Positions 1 through 9,178 of a stretch of 64,000 nucleotides of DNA are shown in pieces. Positions within the stretch are counted from its first letter, which is position 1, and each line of letters starts with the position of its first letter. This DNA is from Dermatophilus congolensis (lineage in GTDB: Bacteria; Actinomycetota; Actinomycetes; Actinomycetales; Dermatophilaceae), in the NCBI RefSeq assembly GCF_900187045.1, contig NZ_LT906453.1, forward strand, positions 744,001 through 808,000, written 5' to 3'. The notes below the pieces were generated by a model, which saw nothing but the letters and a program-made list of their open reading frames with translations, did not search any database and had not been told where the DNA came from. Position numbers and translations under genes: made by a program.

Positions 1-470
1 GGTTGCCTAGGACGTCTGTGCGTGCGGTGTCGTCGGTTGTTGAGACTGATCCTGTGGGTGGGCCGCAGCAGCCGGTGTATGTGAATGCGGTGGCGGTTTT
101 GCGGACGACGTTGCGTCCGCGCACGTTGTTGCGGGCTTTGCATGAGATTGAGGCAGAGCATGGTCGGGTGCGTGAAGTGCGTTGGGGTGCGCGTACGTTG
201 GATTTGGATTTGGTGCAGTACGGCAGGCCTGAGTGTCAGGTGGGTGATGTTGATGTGGTGGTAGATGAACCAGATTTGGTGTTGCCGCATCCGCGGGCGC
301 ATGAGCGTGGATTTGTGCTTGCGCCGTGGGTGAGTGCCGATCCTGGGGCGTGTTTGCGTGTTGGTTCTCAGGTGCGTTTGGTGAGGGAGTTGTTGGCGGA
401 TATGGGATTGGATGAGATGGGGTTGCCTGAGGGTGTTCGACCGGGGCCGGAGTGGGTGGTGTTGCCATGA
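1..470 (+). CDS. folK: FolK, 6-hydroxymethyl-dihydropterin pyrophosphokinase (5'-truncated by window edge)
   Basis: Transfers pyrophosphate from ATP to 6-hydroxymethyl-7,8-dihydropterin in cytosolic folate synthesis. Only the C-terminal ~155 residues are present; the reading frame is open to the window edge, so the true start lies upstream. The family signature around RWGARTLDLDL (about residues 59-69 of the visible part) and the later block LPHPRAHERGFVLAPW are both seen, which fixes the identity. The stop overlaps the ATG of the next gene (ATGA), indicating translational coupling. Codons favour G and T at the third position, unlike plus-strand genes later in the window. Confidence 0.93.
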   Translation, partial: LPRTSVRAVSSVVETDPVGGPQQPVYVNAVAVLRTTLRPRTLLRALHEIEAEHGRVREVRWGARTLDLDLVQYGRPECQVGDVDVVVDEPDLVLPHPRAHERGFVLAPWVSADPGACLRVGSQVRLVRELLADMGLDEMGLPEGVRPGPEWVVLP

Positions 471-949
471 CGGGTGATCGCTATGGGGTGCGTTGGCGGT
501 TGTTGTTGGTGGTGGCGTTGGTGGCAGGGGGGTGCGGTTTTGGGTTTTTGTCGTGGTGGCAGACGGTGTCGGGGCCGTTGTTGATGCCCTCGTGGGGTGC
601 TGCGGTGGTGTTGTTGGTGGTGGCGTTGAGTGAGTTTGTGGTGGGGATGTGGTTGCGTCGAGTGGTGCGGGGAAAGTCTTCGCGGGGGATGGATGTGCTT
701 GTTGCTAATCGGGTGTTGCTTGGTGGGCAGGCTGCTGCTTTGACTGGTGCTGCGGTGGCGGGGTGGTTTGTCTCGCGTGTTGTTGTGGTGGCTTCGGACT
801 TGGATGCGGGTTCGGTGCAGGCGGGTGCGTGGGCTGCGGTGGCGGTGGCGTTGTCGGGTGTTGCGATGGCTTGTGGCGGGATGTTTGTGCAGAGGTGTGG
901 TCGGGTTGATCCACCTGATGGGGAGGGTGGAGTTGCTGCGGGGGGGTGA
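467..949 (+). CDS. DUF3180 family membrane protein
   Basis: Small integral membrane protein of about 160 residues. Four hydrophobic segments are visible: one near the N terminus, one after a short loop, and two in the second half separated by a short charged linker with RRVVRGKSSRG. Members of DUF3180 usually sit directly after folK in actinobacteria, and that is the case here. I chose the ATG at 467, which overlaps the folK stop, over a GTG 15 bases further upstream. The biochemical role is unknown; coupling to folate genes does not prove a folate function. Confidence 0.8.
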   Translation: MTGDRYGVRWRLLLVVALVAGGCGFGFLSWWQTVSGPLLMPSWGAAVVLLVVALSEFVVGMWLRRVVRGKSSRGMDVLVANRVLLGGQAAALTGAAVAGWFVSRVVVVASDLDAGSVQAGAWAAVAVALSGVAMACGGMFVQRCGRVDPPDGEGGVAAGG

Positions 950-955
950 GGGGTC

Positions 956-1858
956 GTGATGGATCGGCCTGCGCGGTTGGCGGTGGGTGTTGTTGGTATG
1001 GGGCGGGTGGGGATGGTTCTTGGTCGTGCTTTGGACCAGGCGGGGCACACGGTGGGTTTTGTGGCTCCGTGGCAGGAAGATGGTTGCGATGAGGGGTTGG
1101 CAGGGCAGTGGGTCCCAGATGCTCCGGTTGTGGATCCAGTAACGGCGGCGGCTTCAGCTGATTTGTTGCTCCTTGCGGTGCCGGATGAGCGGTTGCCTGC
1201 TTTGGTGGAGCATTTGGTTATCAATGGTGGTTTTCGTCCGGGGCAGATTGTTTTGCATACGGGTTTTACTGCCGGTGTTTCGTTGATGGATCAGGTGGTT
1301 TCGGAGCAGATTTTGCCGGTTTGTGTGGAGCCGTTAGTGACGTTTGTGGGGAATTCTGCGGATGTTGAGCGGTTTAGGGGCAGTCCGGTGCTTGTTTCGT
1401 GTTTGCCGGAGTTGCGTCCGGTGGGTGAGGCGTTGGTGATTGAGATGGGGGCTGAGCCGTCTTTTGTTGCGCCGGATGAGGTGGTGCGGGTGCGGGCGGC
1501 ATTGTCGTATGTGGAGGCGTCGTTGGATGCGGTGGTTTCGGGGGCGAAAGAAATGTTGTCAGCTACGGGGGTGGATGCGGTGCCGCATGTGTTGGGGGTT
1601 GTGTTGGCGGGTCGTGCTGATGCGATGAGGCGGGGGGAGCAGCCGGCGGCGCGGGGGGCTTTGCATGGTGCGGAGGTTGTGAGTGCGGATTTGCGTGAGT
1701 TAGGGGTGGTTTTGGGGCCGGTGGGGCAGGAGGTTCATGTGGCGGCTATGAGAGCTTTGGTGGCTTCGGCGGTGTTTGAAGGGCGTCTTCCTGCTGCGGG
1801 TATGGCTGAGATCCTTGATGTGTTGCATAGGCCGCGTTCTGAGGGCGCTTCTGAGTGA
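956..1858 (+). CDS. Rossmann-like / DUF2520 oxidoreductase-like protein
   Basis: About 300 residues with an N-terminal dinucleotide-binding pattern GVVGMGRVGMVLG (residues ~11-23), a second strand ending LLLLAVPDE, and a helical C-terminal half typical of the DUF2520 architecture. The fold resembles ketopantoate reductase and ProC-type enzymes, so an NAD(P)-dependent reductase is inferred but the substrate is unknown. In many actinobacteria this gene follows folK and is followed by panC. Here a gap and a small membrane protein follow instead. The start may be GTG 956 or the adjacent ATG 959, preceded by a G-rich stretch. Confidence 0.82.
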   Translation: MMDRPARLAVGVVGMGRVGMVLGRALDQAGHTVGFVAPWQEDGCDEGLAGQWVPDAPVVDPVTAAASADLLLLAVPDERLPALVEHLVINGGFRPGQIVLHTGFTAGVSLMDQVVSEQILPVCVEPLVTFVGNSADVERFRGSPVLVSCLPELRPVGEALVIEMGAEPSFVAPDEVVRVRAALSYVEASLDAVVSGAKEMLSATGVDAVPHVLGVVLAGRADAMRRGEQPAARGALHGAEVVSADLRELGVVLGPVGQEVHVAAMRALVASAVFEGRLPAAGMAEILDVLHRPRSEGASE

Positions 1859-2120
1859 TTTTGGTATTTGTTTGGTGATCTCTAAAACTTCTGGTTCATG
1901 TGTGCAATCTGAAAAATGTGTATGTGGTGTTGAGTGTTGATGTGGGGAACTGTGTTGCAGCGCGTTTCGATGGGTGGGTGTAGTGTTCAGCGGTGCCTGC
2001 CGTGAGCTGGTTGTTGACGTGATCGTTCGTTGATGAGTTGAGGGTGTGTTGAATGCTTGAACGGGATAGATTTTCGTTCAGGTAGCGTCGGTTACGCGAA
2101 CGTGGACGGAGGAGATTTCG

Positions 2121-2330
2121 GTGGATGTTGCCTGGCAAATTGTTGCGGGACTTGTTCCGTCCATCGGGGTGGTGTGGTTGTTCTATCGGATTATGAAGGC
2201 ATTGGTTGAGGCTGACCGTAACGAGCGACGTGCTCAAGCTGAGTGGGATATGAGTTCTGATGCTTCTTCATCTCGTATAGAGGGTGAAGAAGCATCTCGG
2301 GAATCCTCTCGGGAACGTAAACAACCTTGA
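2121..2330 (+). CDS. Small single-pass membrane protein, unknown function
   Basis: A 69-residue protein beginning with one hydrophobic segment (residues ~4-24) followed by a highly charged tail rich in Glu, Arg and Ser. A good ribosome-binding site, GGAGGAG, lies 6 bases before the GTG start, which supports it as a real gene although it is short. No family is recognised with certainty. It stands alone between the DUF2520 gene and lsr2, each gap being about 250 bases. A membrane-anchored adaptor or regulator is possible, but nothing in the sequence shows it. Confidence 0.6.
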   Translation: MDVAWQIVAGLVPSIGVVWLFYRIMKALVEADRNERRAQAEWDMSSDASSSRIEGEEASRESSRERKQP

Positions 2331-2590
2331 GTGATTTTTTGTGTTCGTAATTTGTCGTGATCGCTTTTATTCCTGCATAATTGTTGTTGCCTAGGTAAGA
2401 TCATGAGCGTCTGGCGTTCTGGATGTTCACATCCAGTGTCATGAGGTTCTGTCGGGCATTTCCAACGTACTTTTTGTGCGCGAGTTATGTGTTTTTGCAT
2501 TGCGTGTTCAGTTGTGGTCCTCGGTTTTTCACTGGGGTAGGCATGTGATTCGCTTGGTGCGAAGGCGCAAATCTTTCGATGGAGTAGATG

Positions 2591-2932
2591 ATGGCAAAGC
2601 GTGTAGAGGTCATCCTCATCGACGATCTCGATGGGGGAGTCGCTGAAGAGGTTGTGTCGTTCGGCCTGGACGGTGTCCAGTACGAGATTGACCTGAGCAA
2701 GGAAAACGCTGAGAAGCTGCGTGCTTCCTTGCAGGAGTGGGTCGAGAAGGCACGCCGTGCTGGTGGCCGTCGTGTTGCGGGTCGTCGTGCCTCTGGTTCG
2801 GGTTCAGGTTCGGGACGCCGTAATGACCTGAATGAGATTCGTCAGTGGGGTCGTGAAAACGGGTTCAAGGTTTCTGACCGTGGGCGTGTTTCCCGTGAGG
2901 TTGAAGAGGCCTACGATCGGGCTCACAACTGA
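2591..2932 (+). CDS. lsr2: Lsr2 nucleoid-associated protein
   Basis: Lsr2 bridges AT-rich DNA and silences horizontally acquired genes in actinobacteria. The N-terminal dimerisation domain (residues ~1-60, starting MAKRVEVILIDDLDGG) and the C-terminal DNA-binding domain (last ~40 residues, with IRQWGRENG and the minor-groove RGR motif) are joined by a Ser-Gly-Arg linker. The length of 113 residues matches the family. The second of two consecutive ATGs is chosen because GGAG lies 6 bases before it and family members start MAKR. A strong hairpin terminator follows, so the gene is probably monocistronic. It may act on AT-rich patches such as 56-57.7 kb; that is inference. Confidence 0.95.
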   Translation: MAKRVEVILIDDLDGGVAEEVVSFGLDGVQYEIDLSKENAEKLRASLQEWVEKARRAGGRRVAGRRASGSGSGSGRRNDLNEIRQWGRENGFKVSDRGRVSREVEEAYDRAHN

Positions 2933-2992
2933 TTATTTAATGATCGTTCAGGGCGCTGATTTGGTGCTCTGTGTGATAGATATAGCTTTTTT

Positions 2993-3026
2993 CGGAGGGG
3001 CGGACCTTGTGGGGTCCGCCCCTCCG
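2993..3026 (+). terminator. Rho-independent terminator after lsr2
   Basis: A perfect 14-bp stem (2993-3006 with 3013-3026) and a 6-base loop, with a run of six T before it and a T-rich stretch after it. It follows the lsr2 stop by 60 bases. The next long frame can formally start inside this hairpin, which argues for a later start of that gene. Confidence 0.85.
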
Positions 3027-3060
3027 TATTGTTGTTGGCAATGATTGGGTGGTGTTTCGC

Positions 3061-4089
3061 ATGGTGATTCGCAGAGCAGATCATCCGGATTCTTCTGGTG
3101 CTTTGAGAAGTCATCGCCGGACTTTTTCGTTTCCGGTGGACGGTTTTGTTCTTGCGATTTTGGGTGCGGTGGGGGTTGCTTCGCTATTACCGATCTCGGG
3201 TGTGGCGGCAGTCGTTTTTGATGATGTAACGACAGTGGCGATCGCTGTGTTGTTCTTCATGTACGGCGGAAGATTGTCTCGGGAAGAGGTGTGGGCGGGC
3301 TTTCGGCATTGGCAGTTGCATCTGATGATTCTGGGTTTTACTTTCGTGGTTTTTCCAGTTATCGGTCAGGTTCTGCGTTTGTTGGAGCCGTGGATGTTGT
3401 CGCCGGAGTTGATGGCGGGAGTGCTGTTTTTATGTGCTGTTCCTTCGACGGTTCAGTCGTCGATCACGTTCACATCTATTTCGGGTGGAAATGTTGCTGG
3501 GGCGGTAGTTAGTGCGTCGTTGAGTAATCTTCTGGGGGTGGTTATTACTCCGGTGCTTGTGGTGATCACCATGGGTGGCGCAGGTGGGTTCACGATCTCG
3601 GGGTCATCAGTTGTCGATCTTGTTTTGCATATTCTTGTTCCCTTTTTGGTGGGGCAGTGCGTGCAGCCGTGGGTGAGTGGATGGCTGAAGCGCAACCATG
3701 CCTGGTTGAAGCGAGTGGATCAGGGAATCATCGTGGCGGTGGTCTACTCAGCGTTTTCGCGAGGCATGGTTGAGCGGATGTGGTCGAGGGTGTCGGTGGG
3801 GGATTTGGTGGTGTTGGTGTTGGTGGTGTTGGTGGTGTTGGTGTTTGTTTTATGGCTGACGTGGTGGCTTTCGGGGGTGTTGGGGTTTGAGTGGGCTGAT
3901 CGCGTTGCGATCCAGTTTTGTGGCACGAAAAAGTCGTTGGCTACAGGGGTGCCGATGGCGTTGGTGTTGTTTCCCGGGGCGATGGTTGGGCTGATGGTGT
4001 TGCCGATCATGCTGTTTCATCAGGCTCAGTTGATGGTGTGTGCGGTGTTGGCGCGCAGGCATTCGCTGGTGGAGTCACGGCAGAGGTGA
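3061..4089 (+). CDS. SBF-like (bile acid:sodium symporter-type) transporter
   Basis: Polytopic membrane protein of about 342 residues with roughly nine to ten hydrophobic segments. The pattern FFMYGGRLSREE in the first third, and the pairs AVPSTVQSSITFTSISGGN and FCGTKKSLATG, match the SBF-like/YfeH group of the bile acid:sodium symporter superfamily. The transported substrate is not predictable. The frame opens at 3007 inside the lsr2 terminator, so the ATG at 3061 is preferred; no strong ribosome-binding site marks it. A Val-Leu run about two thirds along is encoded by a simple GTGGTGTTG repeat (about 3805-3850), probably local slippage within a membrane helix. Confidence 0.82.
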   Translation: MVIRRADHPDSSGALRSHRRTFSFPVDGFVLAILGAVGVASLLPISGVAAVVFDDVTTVAIAVLFFMYGGRLSREEVWAGFRHWQLHLMILGFTFVVFPVIGQVLRLLEPWMLSPELMAGVLFLCAVPSTVQSSITFTSISGGNVAGAVVSASLSNLLGVVITPVLVVITMGGAGGFTISGSSVVDLVLHILVPFLVGQCVQPWVSGWLKRNHAWLKRVDQGIIVAVVYSAFSRGMVERMWSRVSVGDLVVLVLVVLVVLVFVLWLTWWLSGVLGFEWADRVAIQFCGTKKSLATGVPMALVLFPGAMVGLMVLPIMLFHQAQLMVCAVLARRHSLVESRQR

Positions 4090-4396
4090 GGACGCCCACA
4101 ACATGCTTTGACCGTCTGGCGTATCGGTGTCCATGCTGTCGTGAGGAGTTCTGTGGCTGTAAGTGACCTGCGAAGGAAAGGAAGTTAAGTGGCGGATTGA
4201 GCCGGGTCAACTCAAGTTTTGGCTCGGTGGGAACATTTGACTGGGGTGTCTTGTTGTTCTTTTCGAATACCGTCGGAGGACTTGACATCCTTGATGTGAT
4301 GATGCGAGTTCGCCTCTGCGTCACTCAAAACACGTCACTGATCGCGACGGTCTATACGGATAGCATCGAGGGAACTCGACAGCGAGGGAGCAATAC
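4090..4396 (+). promoter_or_regulatory. clpC upstream regulatory region
   Basis: This 307-base gap holds no convincing gene. It contains a HAIR-like element at 4196-4216 (left arm ATTGAGC, 7-base spacer, right arm ACTCAAG; HspR consensus arms are CTTGAGT and ACTCAAG, so the right arm is perfect and the left matches 5 of 7). A ClgR-like site, GTTCGC then 4 bases then GCG, lies at 4308-4320; the usual spacer is 5. A TTGACA hexamer sits at 4282-4287, but no good -10 box follows it at 17 bases. Both operator calls are inference from consensus memory. Confidence 0.45.
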
Positions 4397-6994
4397 ATGT
4401 TCGAGAGGTTCACGGATCGGGCCCGTCGTGTGGTGGTGCTCGCGCAAGAAGAAGCGCGGATGCTTAACCACAACTACATCGGGACCGAGCACATCCTCCT
4501 TGGTCTCATTCATGAGGGCGAGGGTGTCGCCGCTAAGGCATTGGAGAGCCTCGGCATCTCGCTGGATGCAGTGCGTGAGCAGGTGCAGGAAATCATCGGC
4601 CAGGGCACGCAGGCGCCCAGCGGGCACATCCCATTCACTCCGCGCGCTAAGAAGGTCCTCGAACTGTCGCTGCGTGAGGCGCTGCAGCTTGGCCACAACT
4701 ACATCGGGACCGAGCACATCCTGCTTGGGCTGATCCGTGAAGGCGAAGGCGTCGCGGCACAGGTTTTGGTCAAGCTCGGCGCAGACCTGAACAAGGTCCG
4801 CCAGACCGTGATCCAGCTGCTTTCGGGCTACCAAGGTAAAGAAACAGCTGGTGCTGGCGTAGGTGCTGGAGCTAGTGGACAGGCCGAAGGGACCCCTGCA
4901 GGTTCGCTGGTGCTGGATCAGTTCGGTAGGAACCTCACCCAGGCCGCGCGTGAAAACAAACTTGACCCAGTCATCGGACGGGCTAAAGAGATCGAGCGGG
5001 TTATGCAAGTCCTCTCCCGCCGCACTAAGAACAACCCAATCCTCATCGGTGAGCCCGGCGTTGGAAAAACAGCTGTGGTTGAAGGGCTAGCACAAGACAT
5101 CGTGCGCGGTGAAGTCCCAGAAACGTTGAAAGACAAGCACATCTACACCCTGGACTTGGGTGCTCTGGTGGCTGGCTCGCGGTACCGCGGTGACTTCGAA
5201 GAGCGACTGAAAAAAGTTCTCAAAGAGATTAAGACGCGCGGTGACATCATCCTGTTCATTGATGAGATCCACACACTTGTTGGAGCTGGCGCGGCTGAAG
5301 GCGCGATCGACGCAGCCAGCATTCTCAAGCCGATGCTAGCTCGTGGGGAGCTACAGACCATCGGTGCAACGACCCTGGACGAGTACCGCAAGCACATCGA
5401 GAAAGACCCAGCACTGGAACGCCGTTTCCAGCCGATTCAGGTGGCCGAGCCGTCGCTGGCCCACACGATCGAGATCCTTAAAGGTCTGCGTGACCGGTAC
5501 GAAGCGCACCACCGCGTTTCCATTACAGATGCAGCGCTAGTCTCGGCGGCCACATTGGCAGACCGGTACATCAACGACCGCTACCTACCGGACAAAGCGA
5601 TCGACCTTATCGATGAGGCAGGCGCACGCCTGCGGATCAAGCGGATGACTGCACCGCCGGACCTGCGCGAGTTCGACGAGAAAATCGCACACGTGCGGCG
5701 TGAAAAAGAAGCCGCAATCGATGGGCAAGACTTCGAGAAAGCAGCTTCGCTGCGCGATGACGAACGTCAGCTCATCGAAGCGAAAGAAAAACGCGAAACC
5801 GAGTGGAAGAACGGCGACATGGATGTCGTCGCCGAGGTGAACGAAGAGCTAATCGCTGAGGTGCTCGCTGCCTCGACAGGCATTCCTGTCTTCAAACTCA
5901 CCGAAGAAGAGTCCAGCCGCCTGCTGCGCATGGAAGAAGAGCTGCACAAGCGGATCGTGGGCATGGACGACGCGATCAAAGCCTTGTCGCAGTCGATCCG
6001 CCGTACCCGCGCTGGCCTGAAAGACCCGCGCCGCCCCTCCGGTTCGTTCATCTTCGCTGGCCCCACCGGTGTTGGTAAGACCGAACTGGCCAAGACATTG
6101 GCCGAGTTCCTGTTTGGTGAAGAGGACTCCCTCATCACCCTGGACATGTCCGAATTTGCTGAGAAGCACACCGTGTCGCGTCTGTTCGGTTCCCCGCCCG
6201 GATACGTCGGTTACGAAGAAGGCGGCCAGCTCACCGAAAAGGTGCGGCGTAAACCGTTCTCCGTGGTTTTGTTTGATGAGGTGGAGAAAGCCCACCCGGA
6301 CATCTTCAACAGCCTTCTGCAGATTTTGGAAGATGGCCGCTTGACCGACGCGCAAGGCCGTGTCGTGGACTTTAAGAACACCGTCATCATCATGACGACC
6401 AACTTGGGTACCCGGGACATCAGCAAGGCTGTCAGCCTCGGTTTCGCTCAGGTCGAAGACAACACATCCAACTACGAGCGGATGAAGGTCAAGGTTCAGG
6501 ACGAGCTGAAGCAGAACTTCCGTCCCGAGTTCCTCAACCGCGTGGATGACATCATCGTGTTCCCGCAGCTGAACGAGGAAGAAATCGTTCAGATCGTTGA
6601 TCTGATGATCGCTCGAGTCGATGAGCGGTTGAAAGACAAAGACATGGGTCTAGAACTCACCGATGCCGCCAAGCGTTGGCTGGCCAAGCGTGGCTACGAC
6701 CCCGTGCTCGGTGCGCGCCCGCTGCGCCGTGCGATCCAACGCAACATCGAAGATGTCTTGTCCGAGAAGATCCTGTTCGGTGAAGTTGGCGCAGGCGAAG
6801 TTGTCACGATCGACACCGAAGGTGAAGGTGAAGATGAGAAGCTGTCGTTCACTGGCACTTACCGCAAAGAGGTAGATGAGCTGATCGCTTCTACCGAGGG
6901 TGCAGACTCCTCCGACAATGCTGACTCGGGCACAGATGTGCCTCGTTCAGACGGCAGCGACGGAACGGGTGAAGCCTCAGCGGCACAAAGCTAA
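4397..6994 (+). CDS. clpC: ClpC, AAA+ unfoldase of the Clp protease
   Basis: Hexameric ATP-dependent unfoldase that feeds proteins to ClpP in the cytosol and is essential in many actinobacteria. The 865-residue protein has two N-domain repeats, each with the block [13 protein letters not shown] (near residues 26 and 101). It has a first AAA+ domain with Walker A GEPGVGKT at ~218-225, a UVR domain at ~424-460, and a second AAA+ domain with GPTGVGKT at ~555-562. The C terminus is an acidic, Ser/Asp-rich tail. GGGAG lies 8-9 bases before the ATG. The gene is monocistronic: a regulatory leader precedes it and a very strong terminator follows. Codon use is balanced, as expected for a highly expressed gene. 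Confidence 0.97.
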   Translation: MFERFTDRARRVVVLAQEEARMLNHNYIGTEHILLGLIHEGEGVAAKALESLGISLDAVREQVQEIIGQGTQAPSGHIPFTPRAKKVLELSLREALQLGHNYIGTEHILLGLIREGEGVAAQVLVKLGADLNKVRQTVIQLLSGYQGKETAGAGVGAGASGQAEGTPAGSLVLDQFGRNLTQAARENKLDPVIGRAKEIERVMQVLSRRTKNNPILIGEPGVGKTAVVEGLAQDIVRGEVPETLKDKHIYTLDLGALVAGSRYRGDFEERLKKVLKEIKTRGDIILFIDEIHTLVGAGAAEGAIDAASILKPMLARGELQTIGATTLDEYRKHIEKDPALERRFQPIQVAEPSLAHTIEILKGLRDRYEAHHRVSITDAALVSAATLADRYINDRYLPDKAIDLIDEAGARLRIKRMTAPPDLREFDEKIAHVRREKEAAIDGQDFEKAASLRDDERQLIEAKEKRETEWKNGDMDVVAEVNEELIAEVLAASTGIPVFKLTEEESSRLLRMEEELHKRIVGMDDAIKALSQSIRRTRAGLKDPRRPSGSFIFAGPTGVGKTELAKTLAEFLFGEEDSLITLDMSEFAEKHTVSRLFGSPPGYVGYEEGGQLTEKVRRKPFSVVLFDEVEKAHPDIFNSLLQILEDGRLTDAQGRVVDFKNTVIIMTTNLGTRDISKAVSLGFAQVEDNTSNYERMKVKVQDELKQNFRPEFLNRVDDIIVFPQLNEEEIVQIVDLMIARVDERLKDKDMGLELTDAAKRWLAKRGYDPVLGARPLRRAIQRNIEDVLSEKILFGEVGAGEVVTIDTEGEGEDEKLSFTGTYRKEVDELIASTEGADSSDNADSGTDVPRSDGSDGTGEASAAQS

Positions 6995-6999
6995 AACAC

Positions 7000-7064
7000 G
7001 TATGGCAACGGCTGGGGCCGGTTGTGGCTAAGAACGCCGCAACCGGCCCCAGCCGTTGCCATAC
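7000..7064. terminator. Bidirectional terminator between clpC and mutY
   Basis: A perfect 25-bp inverted repeat (7000-7024 with 7040-7064), extendable by four further pairs including one G-U to leave a 7-base loop. It sits between the convergent clpC and mutY genes, 5 bases after the clpC stop and 20 bases before the mutY stop, and can serve both. Confidence 0.9.
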
Positions 7065-7084
7065 TCACAGCGGTCAGTGGCTGT

Positions 7085-8005
7085 CTACGTAGGAAGCTGG
7101 TAAGCAGGGTGGTCTTGTGACCCGACACGCTGCACGAGCCCATCAACGAGAAGACTCTCCAAGCAGCGCTCACGCTGAGCTGTGTCCGCCCACACCGAGA
7201 TGATCTCTTCGGCATCTACTGGAGCAGTGCTGGCACGTAGCAACGCCACGATTCGGCCACGCACCTGCCGGTCCGTGCCTTCCCAGGCTTGTGCGCGTCG
7301 AGCGGGACCGTCATATGCGGGGCAGCCCTGCGCCACCCACGCGCATTCTGCGCGTACAGGACAGACCTGGCAGCGCGGAGAACGCGCAGTGCACACCAGC
7401 GCGCCCAACTCCATCACAGCCGCGTTCCAGCGCACGCTTGCGTTTGCTTCTTCTGGCACTAGCTGTGCTGCCAACGTCGACTCGTATCGAGTCAGCGAAG
7501 GATCTTGCAAAGGCATACCGCGGAAAAGACGAGCCTGAACTCGGCGGATATTGATATCCAAAACAGTAGTGCGCTGCCCGAACGCGAAAGCGGCCACAGC
7601 TGCCGCCGTGTAAGGCCCCACCCCAGGCAATGCGAGCAGATCCTCATACGTGCCGGGAACCTGACCGTCATAGTGGTCTACCATCACGCCTGCCGACTCA
7701 TGTAGCCGCAGTGCCCGGCGCGGGTAGCCAAGCCGCCCCCACTCTCGGACCGCCTCACCTGAAGGCTCAGCAGCCAGTGCGGCAGGCTCAGGCCAACGAT
7801 TGAGCCAGTGACGCCAGACAGGCTCCACGCGCGCGACGGGAGTCTGATGACTCATTACTTCGGAAAGATAAACACCCCACGGCGAACAGTTGGGATCACG
7901 CCAGGGCAGGGGGCGACCATTTTCGTCAAACCAGTTCATGACGGCGTCATGAACACTCACTAGCCGGTCAGGACATACCGGTTCAGTGATGACAGCTGCA
8001 CTCAC
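7085..8005 (-). CDS. mutY: MutY, A/G-specific adenine DNA glycosylase
   Basis: Removes adenine mispaired with 8-oxoguanine. In 306 residues the catalytic Glu lies at ~49 in SEVMSHQTPV, the helix-hairpin-helix LPGVGPYTA at 126-134, the catalytic Asp at ~150 in VLDIN, and the 4Fe-4S ligands at C205, C212, C215 and C221 with C-x6-C-x2-C-x5-C spacing. The usual MLQQT of the family is MSHQT here. The protein lacks most of the C-terminal Nudix-like 8-oxoG recognition domain found in longer MutYs, as is common in actinobacteria. Its start overlaps the disA stop by 4 bases, making it the last gene of radA-disA-mutY. Confidence 0.94.
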   Translation of the reverse strand: MSAAVITEPVCPDRLVSVHDAVMNWFDENGRPLPWRDPNCSPWGVYLSEVMSHQTPVARVEPVWRHWLNRWPEPAALAAEPSGEAVREWGRLGYPRRALRLHESAGVMVDHYDGQVPGTYEDLLALPGVGPYTAAAVAAFAFGQRTTVLDINIRRVQARLFRGMPLQDPSLTRYESTLAAQLVPEEANASVRWNAAVMELGALVCTARSPRCQVCPVRAECAWVAQGCPAYDGPARRAQAWEGTDRQVRGRIVALLRASTAPVDAEEIISVWADTAQRERCLESLLVDGLVQRVGSQDHPAYQLPT

Positions 8006-9084
8006 ACGTAACGCTCCAGCACGCTCGATTCAGTCAATCGCGATAGGCCTTCCCGCACTGTGCGGGCTCGGGCCTCACCAATCCCGTCAACTGCCTGCAG
8101 GTCGTCTACGGTCGCGGACAGCATGGGCTGCAAGGCGCCGAAATGTTCTACCAAGCGGTCAGTGATGAGTCGCGGGATCCGGGGAATCTTATACAGCATG
8201 CGGTAACCACGCGGCCGTACCGGATCATCCAGACGTTCAGGAAGGCCTGAATATCCCAACGCAGCTGCTGCGTTTGACAAATTCAATAATTCTGTAGCAT
8301 TAAGGATGCTCATTTCGGCCATGACTGAATCCACGTCACGGTCGGTTTCTTCAGCGATATAGTCCCGGACCACGTTGTCACGTTCACGGTCCATCCCTGC
8401 CGACATTTCTTCCAGCTGTAGCGTTAACAACCGCCCGTCAGTACCCAGCTCATTGACGTAGCCAGATATTTCCGCAGCGATCCGGCCCAGCATCTCCACG
8501 CGCTGCAGCACCATTGCCACATCCCGGACAGTCACCATGTCTTCGACTTCCAGCGCCGAAAGCGAGCCCGCCACTTCGTCGAAGCGGTTCTTGTATCGCT
8601 CAAGGGTTTGAACGGCTTGATTCGCTTTCGAAATGATCGCCGCTGACCCTTCCAAAACGTGTCGGGCACCGCTGACATACACGGCAGCCAGTTGCATCGA
8701 CTGGCTGACGGAAACGACAGGGAAGCCCGTCTGCTTAGAAACTCGCTCAGCTGTCCTGTGCCGTGTGCCTGATTCGCTTGTTTCGATACTGGCGTCAGGT
8801 ACGAGCTGGGTGGCAGCACGCGTGATCCGGTTCGACTCCGGATCAATGATGACGGCCCCGTCCATCTTTGCCAGCTCACGTAAACGAGTAGCAGAAAAAG
8901 CGATGTCCAAGGGGAAGCCGCCTGAAGCGATCGACTCCACCACCTCGTCATGGCCGAGCACCACCAGGGCCCCTGTACGGCCCCGAATGATTCGCTCGAT
9001 GCCATCGCGCAGCTCAGTGCCAGGCGCGACTTTTGCCAGAGTGCTCCGCATTAGCTCGGTGGGGTCCAGACTCACGAAAATCAC
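8002..9084 (-). CDS. disA: DisA, DNA integrity scanning protein and c-di-AMP synthase
   Basis: Octameric enzyme that condenses two ATP to cyclic di-AMP and is inhibited by branched DNA. The diadenylate cyclase domain carries both catalytic motifs, DGA at 75-77 and RHR at 108-110 inside GTRHRTAER. These are followed by a helical spine and a C-terminal helix-hairpin-helix DNA-binding domain (VDDLQAVDGIGEARARTVREG). Length 360 matches the family. The gene sits between radA (94-base gap) and mutY (4-base overlap), the conserved repair context. It implies c-di-AMP signalling in this organism; no c-di-AMP riboswitch was recognised here. Confidence 0.96.
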   Translation of the reverse strand: MIFVSLDPTELMRSTLAKVAPGTELRDGIERIIRGRTGALVVLGHDEVVESIASGGFPLDIAFSATRLRELAKMDGAVIIDPESNRITRAATQLVPDASIETSESGTRHRTAERVSKQTGFPVVSVSQSMQLAAVYVSGARHVLEGSAAIISKANQAVQTLERYKNRFDEVAGSLSALEVEDMVTVRDVAMVLQRVEMLGRIAAEISGYVNELGTDGRLLTLQLEEMSAGMDRERDNVVRDYIAEETDRDVDSVMAEMSILNATELLNLSNAAAALGYSGLPERLDDPVRPRGYRMLYKIPRIPRLITDRLVEHFGALQPMLSATVDDLQAVDGIGEARARTVREGLSRLTESSVLERYV

Positions 9085-9178
9085 CCTTCGGCCGTGGGGC
9101 CACCACTGTGGGGCTGGTGTGCGACGTGAGCGTCAGCATTTGCCGTGACATTCACCGCCGCTGTTGGTCCCCTGCAGT

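Noticed and set aside
368-1224. Long minus-strand frames opposite folK, DUF3180 and the DUF2520 gene
   Set aside because: They are shadows produced by skewed codon use; composition is Thr/His/Pro repeats with no family pattern, and the plus-strand genes are clear.
2419-2436. 7-bp hairpin upstream of lsr2 as a terminator or operator
   Set aside because: Too short, no T-tract, and not placed at a clear promoter.
3805-3850. Simple repeat GTGGTGTTG as a possible microsatellite or recombination site
   Set aside because: It encodes a Val/Leu membrane helix in frame; ordinary low-complexity coding sequence.
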